A stretch of DNA of 64,000 nucleotides from Carya illinoinensis (lineage: Eukaryota > Streptophyta > Magnoliopsida > Fagales > Juglandaceae), in contig NC_056760.1 in the NCBI RefSeq assembly GCF_018687715.1, positions 5,803,501 through 5,867,500 of the forward strand, written 5' to 3'. Below are positions 28,001 through 40,546 of this stretch, piece after piece. The position numbers and the translations under genes are program-made. Numbering within the stretch: the stretch's first letter is position 1; every line of letters begins with the position of its first letter. The notes beneath the pieces are model-generated. The model did no database searches and had not been told where the DNA came from. It saw only the letters and a program-made list of their open reading frames with translations.

Positions 28001-30066
28001 CAGTTTGGTCCCAACATTGAAGTGCTACCCGTATGTATTTGCAGTGTTTAGGATGGTTTTTATGTGTGTTTATCAAAAGAGCAGTATCTTTTATCATAAA
28101 TAAGAAAGACACTTCGTTGTGTCCTCTATATGTTATTGATGAAATCGTTCTTTTTGTACCGTTTGCGCCGTGCACTAGTTTTGTTGTATTCGGTGGAATG
28201 ATTATCTTGTCTTCTTTTTGAAGTTCTTTCCGCTTTAACAAATGCTATATCCAGTTTTGATTTTAGAAAGTTGAATTCAAGAAAAATCTAGCACAAAACA
28301 TATTTTAGTCAAACTTTGTTCTACAACCGAGCAGCAGATATAGACCCTCCAAAGTCCAGTCCAACCACGACTGACCCTTAAAAAGCCAGTTACCAATCTT
28401 CATGAGTCGCCTTAATTTTCAATCGTAACGCTTGACGTTCTACCGCCCGTTTACCACGGCAGAGAGGAGGGGATTATGGTAAATTACTCGAACGGTATAT
28501 ATTTTTGTTTGCTTCCATTTATTTTCAAGTTAATGTTTGTAATTGTAATGGACTTTTTTGTTCAAATAAAAGTAATTGATTTTATGTTGTTAGTTTGAGA
28601 TGCTGATTTTTCTTTTTCTTTAATTTTTTTTTTAAATTCTATACATTATACTCACATCCTGTTCTAATGAGATGATATTATCCATGCCAAGATCTTTTAA
28701 TCAATTGACAACATCTTAGTTTTTTACTAAGAGAATCAAGGATCGAATCCCTCTGTTCATGTATAAAAAAAAAATGATACTGTCCATTAAAAAAAAAATT
28801 GAATAATTAAAAAGAAATAAAAATATCACATTTTACGTAATGAGATAAAAGTAGAAGGTATGATGTAAAGTATTTCACTTTTTTCTTTTCACTATTGAGA
28901 TCCATAAAAGCCTCCAAAAGCTATGATAGGTGAAAACTATTGTGGATGATGCAGTGGTGATGGGGCTAGTGATTTGGTGGCATTGCCAAGTAGGTGATTA
29001 GAGGTGGTAGCGAAGGCAGTAGTGACAGAGTCCAACAAAAATGGTTTTAATACCCCAAAAAAATATGGTGAGCTTAAGAGTAATGCTACTCGTAGTCAAA
29101 TTTTTTTTATCATTCTTTTATTATTTCATGACGTAGCATTAAATGAGTGAAGACTATGTATTATATTTAACTCGTGAATCTATTATTTAATATCATATTA
29201 TGAGTTGAAAAGATGATAAATAATTTTTTTTTCTAATTTAAAATAGATAAAAAGAACAAGAAAACGTGGGAAAGTATGGTGATGTGCAAACCCCAATTTT
29301 GGTCTGAAGACTAGCCTAGGATTTTACCGAAAGTTTTACTGGGGAGAAGATCCTACATGAGCATGTAGAAACTCGCGAAAAATTAGAGATAGGTTTCTAG
29401 AAAAAGAAATGTTTTGGATCCCGAATTTATATCTCAAATGTATTTTTATTTATTTATTTAGTGATAAAGGAAGTTTTTTTTAGTGATATTGCGAGTATTT
29501 TTTTTAAAAAATATTTGAGAATATAAAAAAAGTGAATAAATAAATCAAATAAATAAATTGTTTTTCTTTTTACCTTATTCGGAGGGTTCTCGTCTTCTAG
29601 AAAATACCATCGAGTCTTGAAGCAAGCAAAATTTCTCAATATCAATGTTATTGTTTCTTCCATTTATAGTCTCATTCAACTTTCTCTTGGCGTTCACACT
29701 TCACCCCCACTATTCTCCATTTTGGGCCACATTATTTACAAGATTGCCGTAGTACTCACTTGCAAGGATGTCAAGAACATGGATGGCAATCTCAAGAGAG
29801 TAGATATGTATACCCATCATCACCACTATCTATAAATTCATAAATCGAGCGTAGTATTTATTGAAAAGAGAAAAATTACAAATGGGTACGACTTTATGTG
29901 AATATATAATATGTTAGAAATTTATTTTACAATCTAAAACACCACGTCAAGACATGTCACTTTATAAATTTATTTTTGTGAAATTTATGTACTAAAACAT
30001 TTCTCCATCCTAAAAATAGACCTAAAACTGAATTGGAAGATCTTGGGGAGTCTAAATTGGATATAT
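28001..30066. other. GST3 downstream block, one arm of a tail-to-tail inverted duplication
   Basis: No gene. Its inverted counterpart is spread over 44540-48249 next to GST4. Clear matches are 29279-29400 with 44870-44965, and 29640-29800 with 44560-44760. It also keeps the empty target of the TR-GAG element near 28,590 (TTTTATGTTGTTAGTTTGAG) and the unoccupied counterpart of the LINE-like insertion near 29,770-29,800. Confidence 0.65.
28685..28774 (+). mobile_element. Short SINE-like insertion
   Basis: 90 bp ending in an A-rich tail. It contains GATCGAATCCC, which resembles a tRNA-type B box, and is flanked by TGATATTATCCA (28673-28684) and TGATACTGTCCA (28775-28786), a 12-bp duplication with two differences. 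The inverted paralogous segment near 45,490 has a single copy of the target and no insertion. It is probably 5'-truncated, as no A box is evident. Confidence 0.5.
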
Positions 30067-31310
30067 TGATGCTGTAAAAATCGCACAACAGGTCGAAAGA
30101 AGAGAAAAAACCATTCCTAGCCTATTGAGGCGATTCGGGCCTTGAACGGCGTGACTTGGTGACCTAGCGATAGTCTGATGAGGCACGTATAGTGTCAGCC
30201 CATAAGTTCATGGCAGTGGAAGGAAAATAAAAATAGAGAAAATAAAAAGAATGACACACATATTTACGTGGTTCGGCATGTGACTACGTCTACAGTCATT
30301 TGAGGATGGGAAATTTGCTATAATATTCTTGTTTATAACCTCTCATGGCCTCTCATCTCTCACTGTACAAGAGGTTGGAGAAGAAGAAGAGACAACTAAA
30401 GAAGAAGAGACAACTAAAGAAGAATGAGCCCCTTTTAAGGAGAGAGCTCTGTCCTCGTGCCATCCTTTCCTCTGAAGACCCCATGCCTTCTAAACCCCTG
30501 CCCCCTATGCCTCCCTGACATCCTTGCGGATAGCCTACCCTACTCCATTACTCCATGCATGCATCTAGGCCCCTACCTCCTGCATCCCTCTAACATCCTA
30601 TGCCTCCTCTCTCATCTTGTCCCTTTTTATCTTCTAGCACTCAACCAGGTTAGCTGGGCCTGGTTGATGGAAGGCTTACTTTCACTCACTTGTATTTGGC
30701 TTGTTGGATGACTAGATTTAGGGTTACCTCAAGGCAACACAAAGATCCAAGTTGGTTTGTTGTTGAAAATTAAAACTAACTCAGACTAGCACTTAACTTT
30801 CTAAAGTTTTAAAAGAAAAAATTCTCATTCATCGAAAGAAAATATAACAATAATAATGAAATAACAATGCAAACCGAAAATATAAATGGGGTTCACTAGG
30901 ATTGGCGCCACCTTGCCCCAATTACTTCCCTTAACCTAAATCTAGATTTATATCTCAATCATAGATCACTCCTAAGTTTAAGGAAACCTAAGTTTAAGGA
31001 AACAAAACTATCAAATGCCTAAACTAAAGGAAAAAAGTTAACAAATAAATAAACTCCTAATTAAAAGGACATAATCGGCCACCCTTATGGAAAAATTGCC
31101 CACTAATTTAAGGGATTTGCCATCCAAACCCCTAAAATTAAGGAATTGACCACAACTTGAGTGCCCAATGTCTCACCAACCGAGCCATGTATGCACCCCA
31201 ATGCAACTCTCTTAAGCTCAGCACGTCTAGTCCTCCTAGTGGCATTATGAACGACTCTTCTTGCATCTCCATTATTGGTCTTTGGACCTTGGGATTTTCC
31301 CCCCTCACGA
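30067..31310. mobile_element. Unclassified 1.24-kb insertion
   Basis: Flanked by GATATAT on both sides (30060-30066 and 31311-31317). The inverted paralogue at about 42,720-42,780 is continuous across the site, so this is an insertion in the GST3-side arm. It contains TTTACGTGGTTCGGC near 30262, a phrase frequent in plant LTRs, but no TG...CA ends, LTR pair or coding domain. The ORF at 30457-30711 has no recognisable motif. Confidence 0.5.
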
Positions 31311-31560
31311 GATATATATCAAATTCCCAAACTAAATTAATATTGGCTTAGTTAGATTCATTTTCTAGAGCATATATCAAGTGAATATCTATAGCGAACG
31401 GGCTTAAGCCTTGATCATCCATCGGGGGTTCTACTGTATATCTAAAATTGGTACTGCAACAACCAAGAAACTAGAGGGTAGAGAGTGAATTTGTTTTATA
31501 AGACAATGTATTAACCACAATGTGTGTTTCCTTTTTAATTGAGGTGAGACGGAAATGGGA
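31311..31560. repeat. Inner end of the GST3-side inverted arm
   Basis: Matches the reverse complement of about 42530-42780 closely, including CTTAGTTAGATTCATTTTCT and TATATCTAAAATTGGT. Similarity stops near 31560; the following 290 bp to 31853 show no counterpart and no gene. Confidence 0.75.
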
Positions 31561-31853
31561 GATGCAAAGTGACTGGTGGAGAGAGAATGAGTGGCTGCAT
31601 GCATGATTGCTAAACCACAATCTCCCAAGAAAAGGTTTGTAATTCTAAAACCCCTTTAGCCAGTTGGAGATGTTTCAAATACATTGCCAAATATACCCAG
31701 TTCACATCATATAGATTCTTCTAAAATTTGCAGATGGTACCTTTTGAGAGATCCAAGATCCATTGGACAAGAGCTATTATACACATAACGGAAGCATAAA
31801 TGAGTGAATATGTAGATTTAAGAGTTTGCCACCAATTCGCCAAAGGGGGATAT

Positions 31854-32784
31854 TGTACATGCAAGATTTTGGTTAGGACTGTGTAACTTAGTTAATAAGT
31901 TTGAATAGAAGTAGGTGACTAAAATAATAGAGTTTATTGTATCAGTAAGTTTATAATTATGGATGAATGTAAAATAATTATTGACTTTATCTATAACATT
32001 ATTGAGTTTATTTAGAAGTCATAGAGGTTGTTTAAACAAGTCATTTATGTGAAATTTGAGTCTATGAGAATCTGCATTTATCCATAATAGAGTTGAACAG
32101 AAATCTTTTACTGTAGAGAATTTATCGCTGGTGTCATCATTCCGTCAGGAGACGCCTTCGTGACAAATTCTATCCATTAGAAAATGAGTCATAATGAAAC
32201 TATAACTATTTCCAGATTATTTATTTAAGAAATCTTACTGGTTAAGATGTGTAGAGATTCAGATTTAAATATTTTCTAGAACATTTTTTAGTGCATATTT
32301 TGTTGAGAAAATTCCTTAGAGAATTTTTCATACTTTTTTTTTTTTTGAATTTCTCCTTGAGTGAAATCGTGCTCCAAATTTGAATGATCATTGATTGGAT
32401 TTCAGCCACTGGAGTTTCAGGAGAAAAAATAATATTTGAAAATCGCCAGAAGTTCTGGCTGCTATCGCGGTAGAAGACAAACGTGGTCGTTTGTCTGGGT
32501 AAGTAAGAGAGTCAAGTTGCAAATATTTTATAATTGATAGTTACTTGTAATTAATTTTCAAATAATAAGATTGACTTTCTTAGGTTTAGCTACCCCATAG
32601 AGTTTTACCTTTAATGAGTTCTTTAAAATTTTTTTCTTCATAACAAATTGTTATGTTATGCAAGTTTGTTTATTTAATTTAAGCATTTAATTTATTAAAT
32701 AATCATAATATTGAGATCTACCAATTTGTTCAAAGAAATTGGTAGACAATTTTGTGATTTCACAGGGGCACGATGGAAATTTCA
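31854..32784 (+). repeat. Left LTR of the Sirevirus-like element
   Basis: 931 bp, starting TGTACATGCAAGATTTTGG and ending GGAAATTTCA. Matched by 37184-38043 and, more distantly, by 40547-41461. Confidence 0.75.
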
Positions 32785-32839
32785 ATTGGTATCAGAGCTA
32801 GGTTCACTCATTGGAGTGTGATCCGTGCCCTTGTAGATC

Positions 32840-34602
32840 ATGTCGTCTTTATCTGTCCCGCCACACTTCAATGGAGAAAATTATGCTTATTGGCAAGTTT
32901 GTATAAAGGATTTCCTCAAGTCTTTGGATGAACGTGTGTAGCATGCAATTGAATTAGAATGGACTAAACTTGAGATATCTCTTGATGCATGGACTAGAGA
33001 TGAGATCACCAATTGCGGCTAAAATACCAAAGGACTTAACACTATTTTTATAGTTGTATCTTTCAATGAATTTAAAGAATCTCAATGTGTGAGATTGCTA
33101 AAAAAGTATGAGACATCTTGGAGGTTACACATGAAGGGACAAAAATTGTAAAAAATTTGAAATTTTAGATGCTAACCTCTACATTTGAAGAGATTAAAAT
33201 ACTAGAAGATGAGAGCTTTAATGATTTTTATACTAGACTTAATGATATTGGTAATTTTAGATTTAATCTCAGCAAGAAGGTGGAGGATTCAAGAGTCGTG
33301 AAGAAAATTTTGAGGTCTCTAACTGAAAGATTTTAGCCTAAGGTTATTGTCATTGAGGAAAATAAGGATTTTGATGTAATAAAGGTTAAAGAGCTAGTCG
33401 GTTCCTTACAAACATATAAGTCCTCACTTCCTCAAATGAGAAAAAGTAAGTCTATTACTTTAAAAAATAGTAAAAAATGATCAAGATGATTTTTTTGATA
33501 AGGAAAATTTGAACTATGAGGATATAGATCTTATTGCAAGAAAATTCAGAAAATTATTGTTTATCAAAAAAGCTAGTGGAAAGCAAAAACAAAGTAAATA
33601 ATTTTTTGCAAAGAAAAAATATTTTGAAAATTGGAAAAAAGATAATATGAGAAAAATGACAAAGTTAAATGTCATGAATGTTCTAGTTATAGTCATATAA
33701 GAATTGAATGTTCAAATTTGAAGAAAAGTAAAGAAAAAACATTGAATGTCACACTTAGTGATAGTTTTAATTCTGAAAGTTCAACCTTATCTTCTAATAA
33801 TTAAAAATCTTTTATGGCTTTTTCTACTATTGTGAATGATTTTTCTGAAGTTGCACTAACAAATGCTGAAAGTGAATGCGATTATAGTGATTCGGATGTA
33901 GAACTTGTTGAAACTGACCATGAATTGAGTATACAAGAAGCATACAATGATGTGTGTGAAGAAGTGATCAAATTAAAAAAACTTAACAACAAGTTATACA
34001 ATGGATTTATTATTGTCGAGAATGAAAAAAACAATCTATCTGAGGTATTAAAAATTTTTGGTGTTGAAGTATCAAGATTAAAGGATCAAAAGGCTATACT
34101 AGAAAAAGAATTGAAAAAGTTTCAGGAGTTCAGGCAAAAAATAACAATATAGAAATTAGAAGAGATGTTGAGTTTTCAGAAAGTGAGTAGTGATAGAACT
34201 GGCCTAGGATATACGACTTCCAAAGAGAAAGAAAAACTAACCTCATCATCCATTGCCATTATAGGTATTGTTTTTGTTAAAGGAAATAAAGGTATAAATG
34301 TTCAAAATCATGCTGTATCTAAGCCAGTTTATTAAGAGAATTTGTTTGGAAAATCAACTACAAAAATAATGAAGAAAGGTAAATATGATAGTAAATTTAT
34401 TCCTACTTGTCATAATTGTAGAGTTATTGGTCATATAAGACCATATTGTTTTGACTTGTATCAAGTGCAAAAAACTGAAAGTGAAAGAAATCCAAAAAGG
34501 AAAATAAAGAGTGTAGAGAATCAAGTTGGTGATTTAAGTCAACAAATTAACTTCATAAATCTCAAACTTGGTAAACTAGTAGAATTTTTATCTTCACAAT
34601 AA
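32840..34602 (+). pseudogene. Degenerate Sirevirus-type gag
   Basis: Starts MSSLSVPPHFNGENYAYWQ at 32840, the usual opening of UBN2-type Copia gag proteins. Stops and at least one frame change follow. One CX2CX4HX4C knuckle (CHECSSYSH) lies at 33670. A glutamate- and lysine-rich, probably coiled-coil stretch runs from 33814 to 34150, followed by the phrase SSDRTGLGYT near 34190. A second knuckle (CHNCRVIGHIRPYC) begins at 34408. Two knuckles around a coiled coil and the GLGY phrase are characteristic of Sirevirus gag. In-frame stops lie near 34150 and 34333. No pol follows the last stop at 34600. Confidence 0.75.
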
Positions 34603-36941
34603 AGAAAATATCATACAAAGTGTTGTTAATGAAAAGAATAGGCCAAAAGTTTAAGTAAAGTGGGTGGTCAAAGATATCATGTCACATTAATTGATAGAAC
34701 CACTTGCATATTATTGCATTTCTTATATATCATTAGTCTAGGATATGGATGTTATGTTTTCTATTTTGTATATGTTTATGTTTTTTAGTTTTTAGATAAG
34801 ATATATATATATATATATATAATATTTTTTTGGGTTTGGTTCAAAGTTTTTTTTAAGCAAAATGCATGCTTGATATGTCAAAGTTTGAGTACTTTTGTTC
34901 TCAAATGGTAAATTTTTGAACCTTTGTATCTCTCTATTTTGTGCAGTCCACTTTGTGCACATTAACCCTATAGGTCATTTTGGCAAAGTGCATTTACAAA
35001 GCATTGAGAGGAACTTGTATGTATGCATATTATAATTAAAGTTTATATTATTTATTAAAATGCTTAACATAGAGAAAGTCCATATCTTGAATTGACTAAT
35101 ACTAATTGAATCTAGTACAATAATAAAGAGATCTCTCCCTGCCAAATACAAATAGTTAATCCATATAAAAAAATTCGGTGTTAAATCATTATGAAAAAAG
35201 ACAAACACCCTATACAAATCTATTCCTTAAGTCTTTAAAGAAAGAATCACTGCTCTAATCATTGTAAAAATAGATAAGCAACAAAAATGGATATATAAAA
35301 GGGTTGTGCAAACTAGTGTTTGGAGGAGATATTCATGTATCTAGATCCTAACATAAAATTTGACTTTTGAGGTGAGTGACAAACTCTTGGGAGCATTTAT
35401 GAGAAGAAAGTATTGCATCTATAAGAAGGAAGTGCTCATGAACGAAAAAAAAAATTATATAAGAGGAAAAAAAAATAAAAGGTTATTATTTTTTTTATAT
35501 ATAAATTTGTTCACTCACACACTCACATGAACTTTGACATTGATGAACTTATAAGGTGTGAACGTCCATTGTGATTGTTGCAAATATGAGTGTACTTTAT
35601 TTTTTGGCTATGTGGGTGACACTATACTTGGACTTGTGATGCATTTAAGCATGTTCATTGACTCAAATTTTTTTAAAAGAAAGGGAAAAATATAAAATAT
35701 AAAAGATTTAATTTTTATATGAAGAAAAGGGAAAATATAAAATATATTTTATATTCCTTTTATGGTTTTATTTTGATTATTTGGTCTGTATCAGTTTTGG
35801 GTATCTTAGTATCTGATGAATGAGTCTAGGAGTGAGTCTATATTTTGATAGTGAGTCTCTGTTGTGATGGTATAAATCCCGGTGGGACTCTATGGCATAA
35901 GCATGTGCACGACACTTGGTCATTTAAGTGACTTGAGACATTTAGCCCCACTCGGTTTCGCGCCTAGACACCCCTTTTCACGATATACTCTTTCACCTAT
36001 ACACAACACACTCCTCTTTCACACCCTAACCATATCTCACTTCACATCGGTTTCGAACTTTTCGTGATTAAGAACCATAACAAATCATCCTAATTTACGT
36101 TTCACTATCATGGTAAGTCTTCTATTTTATCCAAATGCATCTATTTCTCATGCTCTAAGGGTTCAGGGCACATAAATATGGAGATTGGATTGTTGGTATT
36201 TGATATGTGAAGTTGGGGCTTGGATATTTGTTGATTTGAATATGAATTTATACATATGTTGAAAGGAAGTCACGTTAATCATGTATAAATGCCAGATTTT
36301 GGTGGATTACGCTGTTATGCATTTCAGTTTTCATGGTATGCCCACCAAATGTTTGATTTTTTGTCTCAACCAAGTTGTCTCAATTATTTGCTTATTATTT
36401 GACATGCATTCATACTCATACATTAGGTTTATCAAAATGCATGGTTGAGTTAAGATTAGAGGCAATTTTAGCAGTGTCAAATCAGGATCTTTCTCAGTGT
36501 CTTCATCTCGCCACACATGAGTATTATTTATTCTCTTATGAATCTTGTCATATTAGTGACAAAAAGGGGGAGTATTGGAGTAGACTGATTTGTTTTGTGA
36601 TTTATTTTGGTATTGTGAAATTTAAGGAGAGTTTGAGTAAGTATGTTGTTAGGGGGGAGTTGAATGAATTTGTTGATAGGGAGTTTAATGATTTTTTTTG
36701 TATAAGTTTAATATTGAAGGGGAGAAAGTTTTTTTTTGGACATAAATTTGGTGTTAGACTAGAACATGCATAGACTTTGAATTAGATTTTATCTTGTAAA
36801 TTATGATAGTACTAATTTTAGTAATTGTTTTATGTCATTATTTGTTCTTGATTATTTGCTTAGAATTTTTACTCGGTTTCTTGGTTTGCTGGTTTTGTTC
36901 TGACAGGTCTAAATTACATTCATTAAATTTTATTTTGTCAC

Positions 36942-37190
36942 AAATTCGCCAAAATGGGAGATTCTATATGCAAGATTCTGGCTATGACTAAGTGACTTAG
37001 TTGATGAGTTTGGATAGAACTAGGTGACTAAAATGATAGAATTTATCCTATCAGTAAATTTGTCACTTATCCGTCAAAGAGGAAGATTGTACGTGCAAGA
37101 TTTTGTTGCAAATCGTCACTAATCCGCCAAAGAGTAAGATTGTATATGCAAGATTTTGTCGCAAATCTGCCAAAAGATGAGATTATATAT
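36942..37190 (+). repeat. Reiterated LTR-start segments before the right LTR
   Basis: Four successive copies of a purine tract plus LTR start occur: near 36964 (with about 110 bp of LTR), 37089, 37140 and 37184. Each has a CCGCCAAAGAG-like tract followed by ATATGCAAGATT. Only the last continues as the full LTR. Misprimed plus-strand synthesis or local unequal recombination would give this pattern. Confidence 0.65.
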
Positions 37191-38043
37191 GCAAGATTTT
37201 GCCTAGTTCTTAGTAACTTAGTTGATAAGTTTGGATAAAACTAGGTGACTAACATGATAGAGTTTATCCTATCAGTAAATTTGTAATGATGGATGAGTGT
37301 AAAATAATTATTGACTTTATTTACAACATTATTGAGTTTATCTAGAAGTCATAGAGGTTGTTTAGATAAGTTATTTATGTGAAATTCGAGTTCATGAGGA
37401 TCTACACTTATCCAAAATAAAAGCTGAATAGAAATCTCTTACTGCAGAGAATTTATCGCGAGTGTCAGCATTCCGTCAGGAGATGTCTCGCGATAAATTC
37501 TATCCGTTAGCAGAGTCCTACTAAAATTGAAATTCTTTCTAGATTGTTTATTTAAGGAATCCTACTGGTTATGATATGTAGAAATTCAAATTTAAATATT
37601 TTTTAAAGCACTTTTTAGTGCATATTTTGGTAAGAAAATTCCTAAGAGAATTTTCATTTATTTTTTTTTAATTTCTCCTTGAATGTGATCATGCTCTAAG
37701 TTTGGAGGATTGTTGATTGAATTTCAGCCATTGGAGTTCTAGGAGGAAAGGAACTATTTGAAAATCGCCAGAGGTTCTGACTGCTACCGTTGTAGAAAAC
37801 AAATTAGTCGTTTGTTTGGACAAGTAAGAGAGCTAAGCTACAAAGGTTTTTAATTAAGATTTTATCTTTAAAGAGTTCTTTAAAAGGTTGCTCTTCGTAA
37901 TCAATTTTTATATTATGTAAGTTTGTTTATTTACTTTTAAGTACTTAATTTATTAAATAATCATAATATTGAGATTTAACCAATTTATTTAAAGAAATTG
38001 ATAAATAATTTCGTGGTTTCACATAGATATATTGGGAATTTCA
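37184..38043 (+). repeat. Right LTR of the Sirevirus-like element
   Basis: About 860 bp, collinear with the left LTR to its end GGGAATTTCA. It is more diverged than the Copia LTR pair, pointing to an older insertion. Confidence 0.7.
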
Positions 38044-38596
38044 AAATACTTCTCCTCTTCGAGTACAATGTTAGTTCTTTGCACCAATGTGCTAGAAAAT
38101 ATCTTTTAGATTAGTATGTACATTTTCTCCTGGATGATTCTTTCATTTTACAGTGCTGTGGACTGTGTGGAGATTGACCCTGGGAGCAGATTCACGTAAC
38201 TAGTAAGAACAGTGTGTATCTAGACTTATAAGTGGTCTTGAATATGACTTCCATAATTGTTTCTCTGTGTATGCCGAGAAAACGTAGGAAATGGATGAAG
38301 AAATTTGATTGGATCTTTTTATGGTCAATTTGTGATCTTCTGGGATTCACTAGTCCAATGCCTCTGGCTCTGATGCATTTTTCTTCGGATTGATGACTCC
38401 CGGTTGGACCAGCGGCCAGCCTCTAATGCTAGAGCGTCAATCTCCCTCTATTGGTGAGCTATAGATAAAATCATTTTACGATTTCTTTATAATTTTATAA
38501 TAAAATATTTTTATTTCTAATTCAAATATATCAGAGTCAAAATAATAGGTAGATATTTTTTTAAAAAAATAATATTTTAAATCACTAGACTTAAAG

Positions 38597-38806
38597 CCTC
38601 GTTTGTTTTCACAATACTTTTCAACTCATCTCAATCTCATATCATCTAATCATTAAAACTTTTTTAAATTTTTACATAAAATAAAATAAACAATTTAACA
38701 TTTTCAAATCTCAAAATAAAAATAATATAAAAAATATTTTAAAAATATTTTATTTAATTTTCAACTTTAATCTCGAGTTATCTCGTGTGCAAAAACACAC
38801 TAAGCA
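38597..38806. mobile_element. AT-rich MITE of the CATCTCATCTC family
   Basis: About 210 bp with inverted ends GTTTGTTTTCACA and the complement of TGTGCAAAAACACAC. It contains CAACTCATCTCAATCTCAT and ACATAAAATAAAATAAACAATTTAA, shared with sequences at 47930-48090 and 52490-53210. Confidence 0.5.
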
Positions 38807-38909
38807 ACTCGCTTTACCACATGTTTTATGCACAGAACAAAGTCTTTATACAAGTTCAATTCGATCTACCCTTATATATCTCCTAAGATTCAAATAAAAT
38901 CTCTCATTC

Positions 38910-39481
38910 TTGAGAAAATTTGATCAATTTCATCACACTAGGCTTGCTTTGTTGTATAAGTTTGGAGGCATTTATATAGACACAGATATTATAGTGTTAA
39001 AGAGCTTCTCGAAGTTGAGATATGTAATCGGTGCTCAGACAATTGATCTTGAAACTGGGAATTGGAGCCGATTGAACAATGCTGTGCTGATATTCGACAA
39101 GAATCATCCTCTACTTTACAAATTCATTGAAGAATTTGCGCTAACCTTCGACGGGAACAAATGTGGCCACAATTGCCCTTACTTAGTCTCGAGGGTTGTT
39201 TCCAGGCTGGGTCGAAGGCCTGGATTTAATTTCACGGTGTTGCCACCTTCGGCATTTTATCCGGTTGATTGGAGTAGGATTCGATGTCTATTTCGGGGCC
39301 GAGAGACGAGCTGCATTCAAAATGGATGCATAAAAAGTTGAGGCAGATTCAGTCCAGAAGTTTGGCTGTTCACTTGTGGAATAGGCAGAGCAGGAACCTA
39401 GAGGTTGAAAAGGGAAGCATCATCAGTCACATACAGTCCGATTGTTGTATCTTCTGTAATTCTGCACTTTCCAGTTTGTAA
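38910..39481 (+). pseudogene. Truncated alpha-1,4-glycosyltransferase (A4GALT-like family) pseudogene
   Basis: The translation from 38910 shows the sugar-nucleotide-binding block LLYKFGGIYIDTDIIVLKS with its DxD motif (DTD). It continues with NNAVLIFDKNHPLLYKF, CGHNCPYLVSRV and FTVLPPSAFYPVDW, the ordered landmarks of the plant family related to lactosylceramide 4-alpha-galactosyltransferase (Golgi type II enzymes). Near 39298 the frame shifts; the end of the domain (LAVHLWNRQSR...EKGSII) reads in another frame to the stop at 39479-39481. The N-terminal half, including the membrane anchor and stem, is missing. It lies alone between repeats, so it is a dead fragment rather than a gene of the GST cluster. 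Confidence 0.85.
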
Positions 39482-40546
39482 TCACAGAATAACTATGGCA
39501 ATTGCAACAAATTGTCTTATGCATTTCAGTTTGTTGTATGTGGTTTATGGACCGACTTGGTTCATTCCACCATTGCAGTCCATGAAGAAAGAATATTAGG
39601 GAATGATAATCTTTTCTTCTTCGTTAGTATCCGTTAATTCATATATAAATTCTATGTTTTTGTTATACCTGAAGAACATCTGAGATTAAAATGCTTTGTG
39701 AAAGTGGTTTATCAGCTTCCACTTGATATATGGCACCAACTTTCTGGCCTCTAATTTGTCAGTTTGTGCAATTCTTCCATCATTTGGCTCTGCATCTATG
39801 AAAATTCTGACGTTTTTAATGAGCATGAAAAGCAATTCACAGTTGGCTGCAAGTTGTGTGAGGGGAGTCGTCATTATATCTGGATTAATATATGGGTCTC
39901 ACCCATGTGGAGTTACAAGATTTTTACAAGTCAAATACATATTAATTATTGGCACAATATCTTCTATGCTTGATGCAGGATCACCATTCCAAGAATTCCG
40001 CTTCCAAATAGTTATCTCTCTCACCTAGGCTTTTTTTATAGTCTACAACTCTGTTAAATGAGCAATCTTGGTCTCTTGTTATCCGCAAACACACTCCTCC
40101 CCGGCCACCTCCTTTTGGTTTTCCGAGAGAGAGAGTAAACAAGAAGACAAAAATGGCAGGAGGGATAATTTGGCAAATAAACAAATTGCCTTTTCAAGAT
40201 TCAGAGGACCAAATTGTAAGAATTGCTTGTGAGACGGGAAAATCAGTAAACAACTAAAAGCTATTTGTTAGTGAAAAAGACAGTGCACCCAAAACGGATC
40301 ATAAAATGAAGATGATCTTGCATGCACTAATCATTTTCTACTAAGTTCTATCTTCCTTTTTCTTCCTCCAATCTTTTCTTGGTTTATCTTAGGAAGTTGA
40401 ACACACAACTTTGGTGATCCATCTACTGCCAAGTATCCTCTTGGTTAGTTGAGTCACTAACTTCTGGCTAATTTTTGAAACGTGATACAGCAGGAATGGG
40501 TGGGCTTAGCAGGCCTTATCTTCACGGTATCCTCATAAATACCTGA
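39482..40546. other. Intergenic DNA without recognised genes
   Basis: The first part may be the former 3' flank of the glycosyltransferase. ORFs at 39686-40184 on either strand show no domains. Confidence 0.4.

Larger units (their letters stand above)
31854..38043 (+). mobile_element. Decayed Sirevirus-like LTR element with gag only
   Basis: The left LTR (31854-32784) and right LTR (about 37184-38043) are in the same orientation. A TGGTATCAGAGC primer site follows the left LTR at 32787-32798. The interior holds a long, broken gag with two zinc knuckles and a coiled-coil region, typical of Sireviruses, but no integrase, reverse transcriptase or RNase H. From 34620 to 36940 I see only AT-rich DNA and a CAAAAAGGGGGAGTATTGG phrase near 36560, like the 3' ends of such elements. 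A purine tract (CCAAAGGGGGATAT) sits directly before the left LTR, as would be expected before a 3' LTR. The left LTR may therefore be shared with, or derived from, a tandem arrangement. Confidence 0.7.

Noticed and set aside
36375..36991. ORFs of 132 and 62 residues
   Set aside because: They lie in the non-coding 3' part of the Sirevirus-like element; low-complexity and no recognisable domain.
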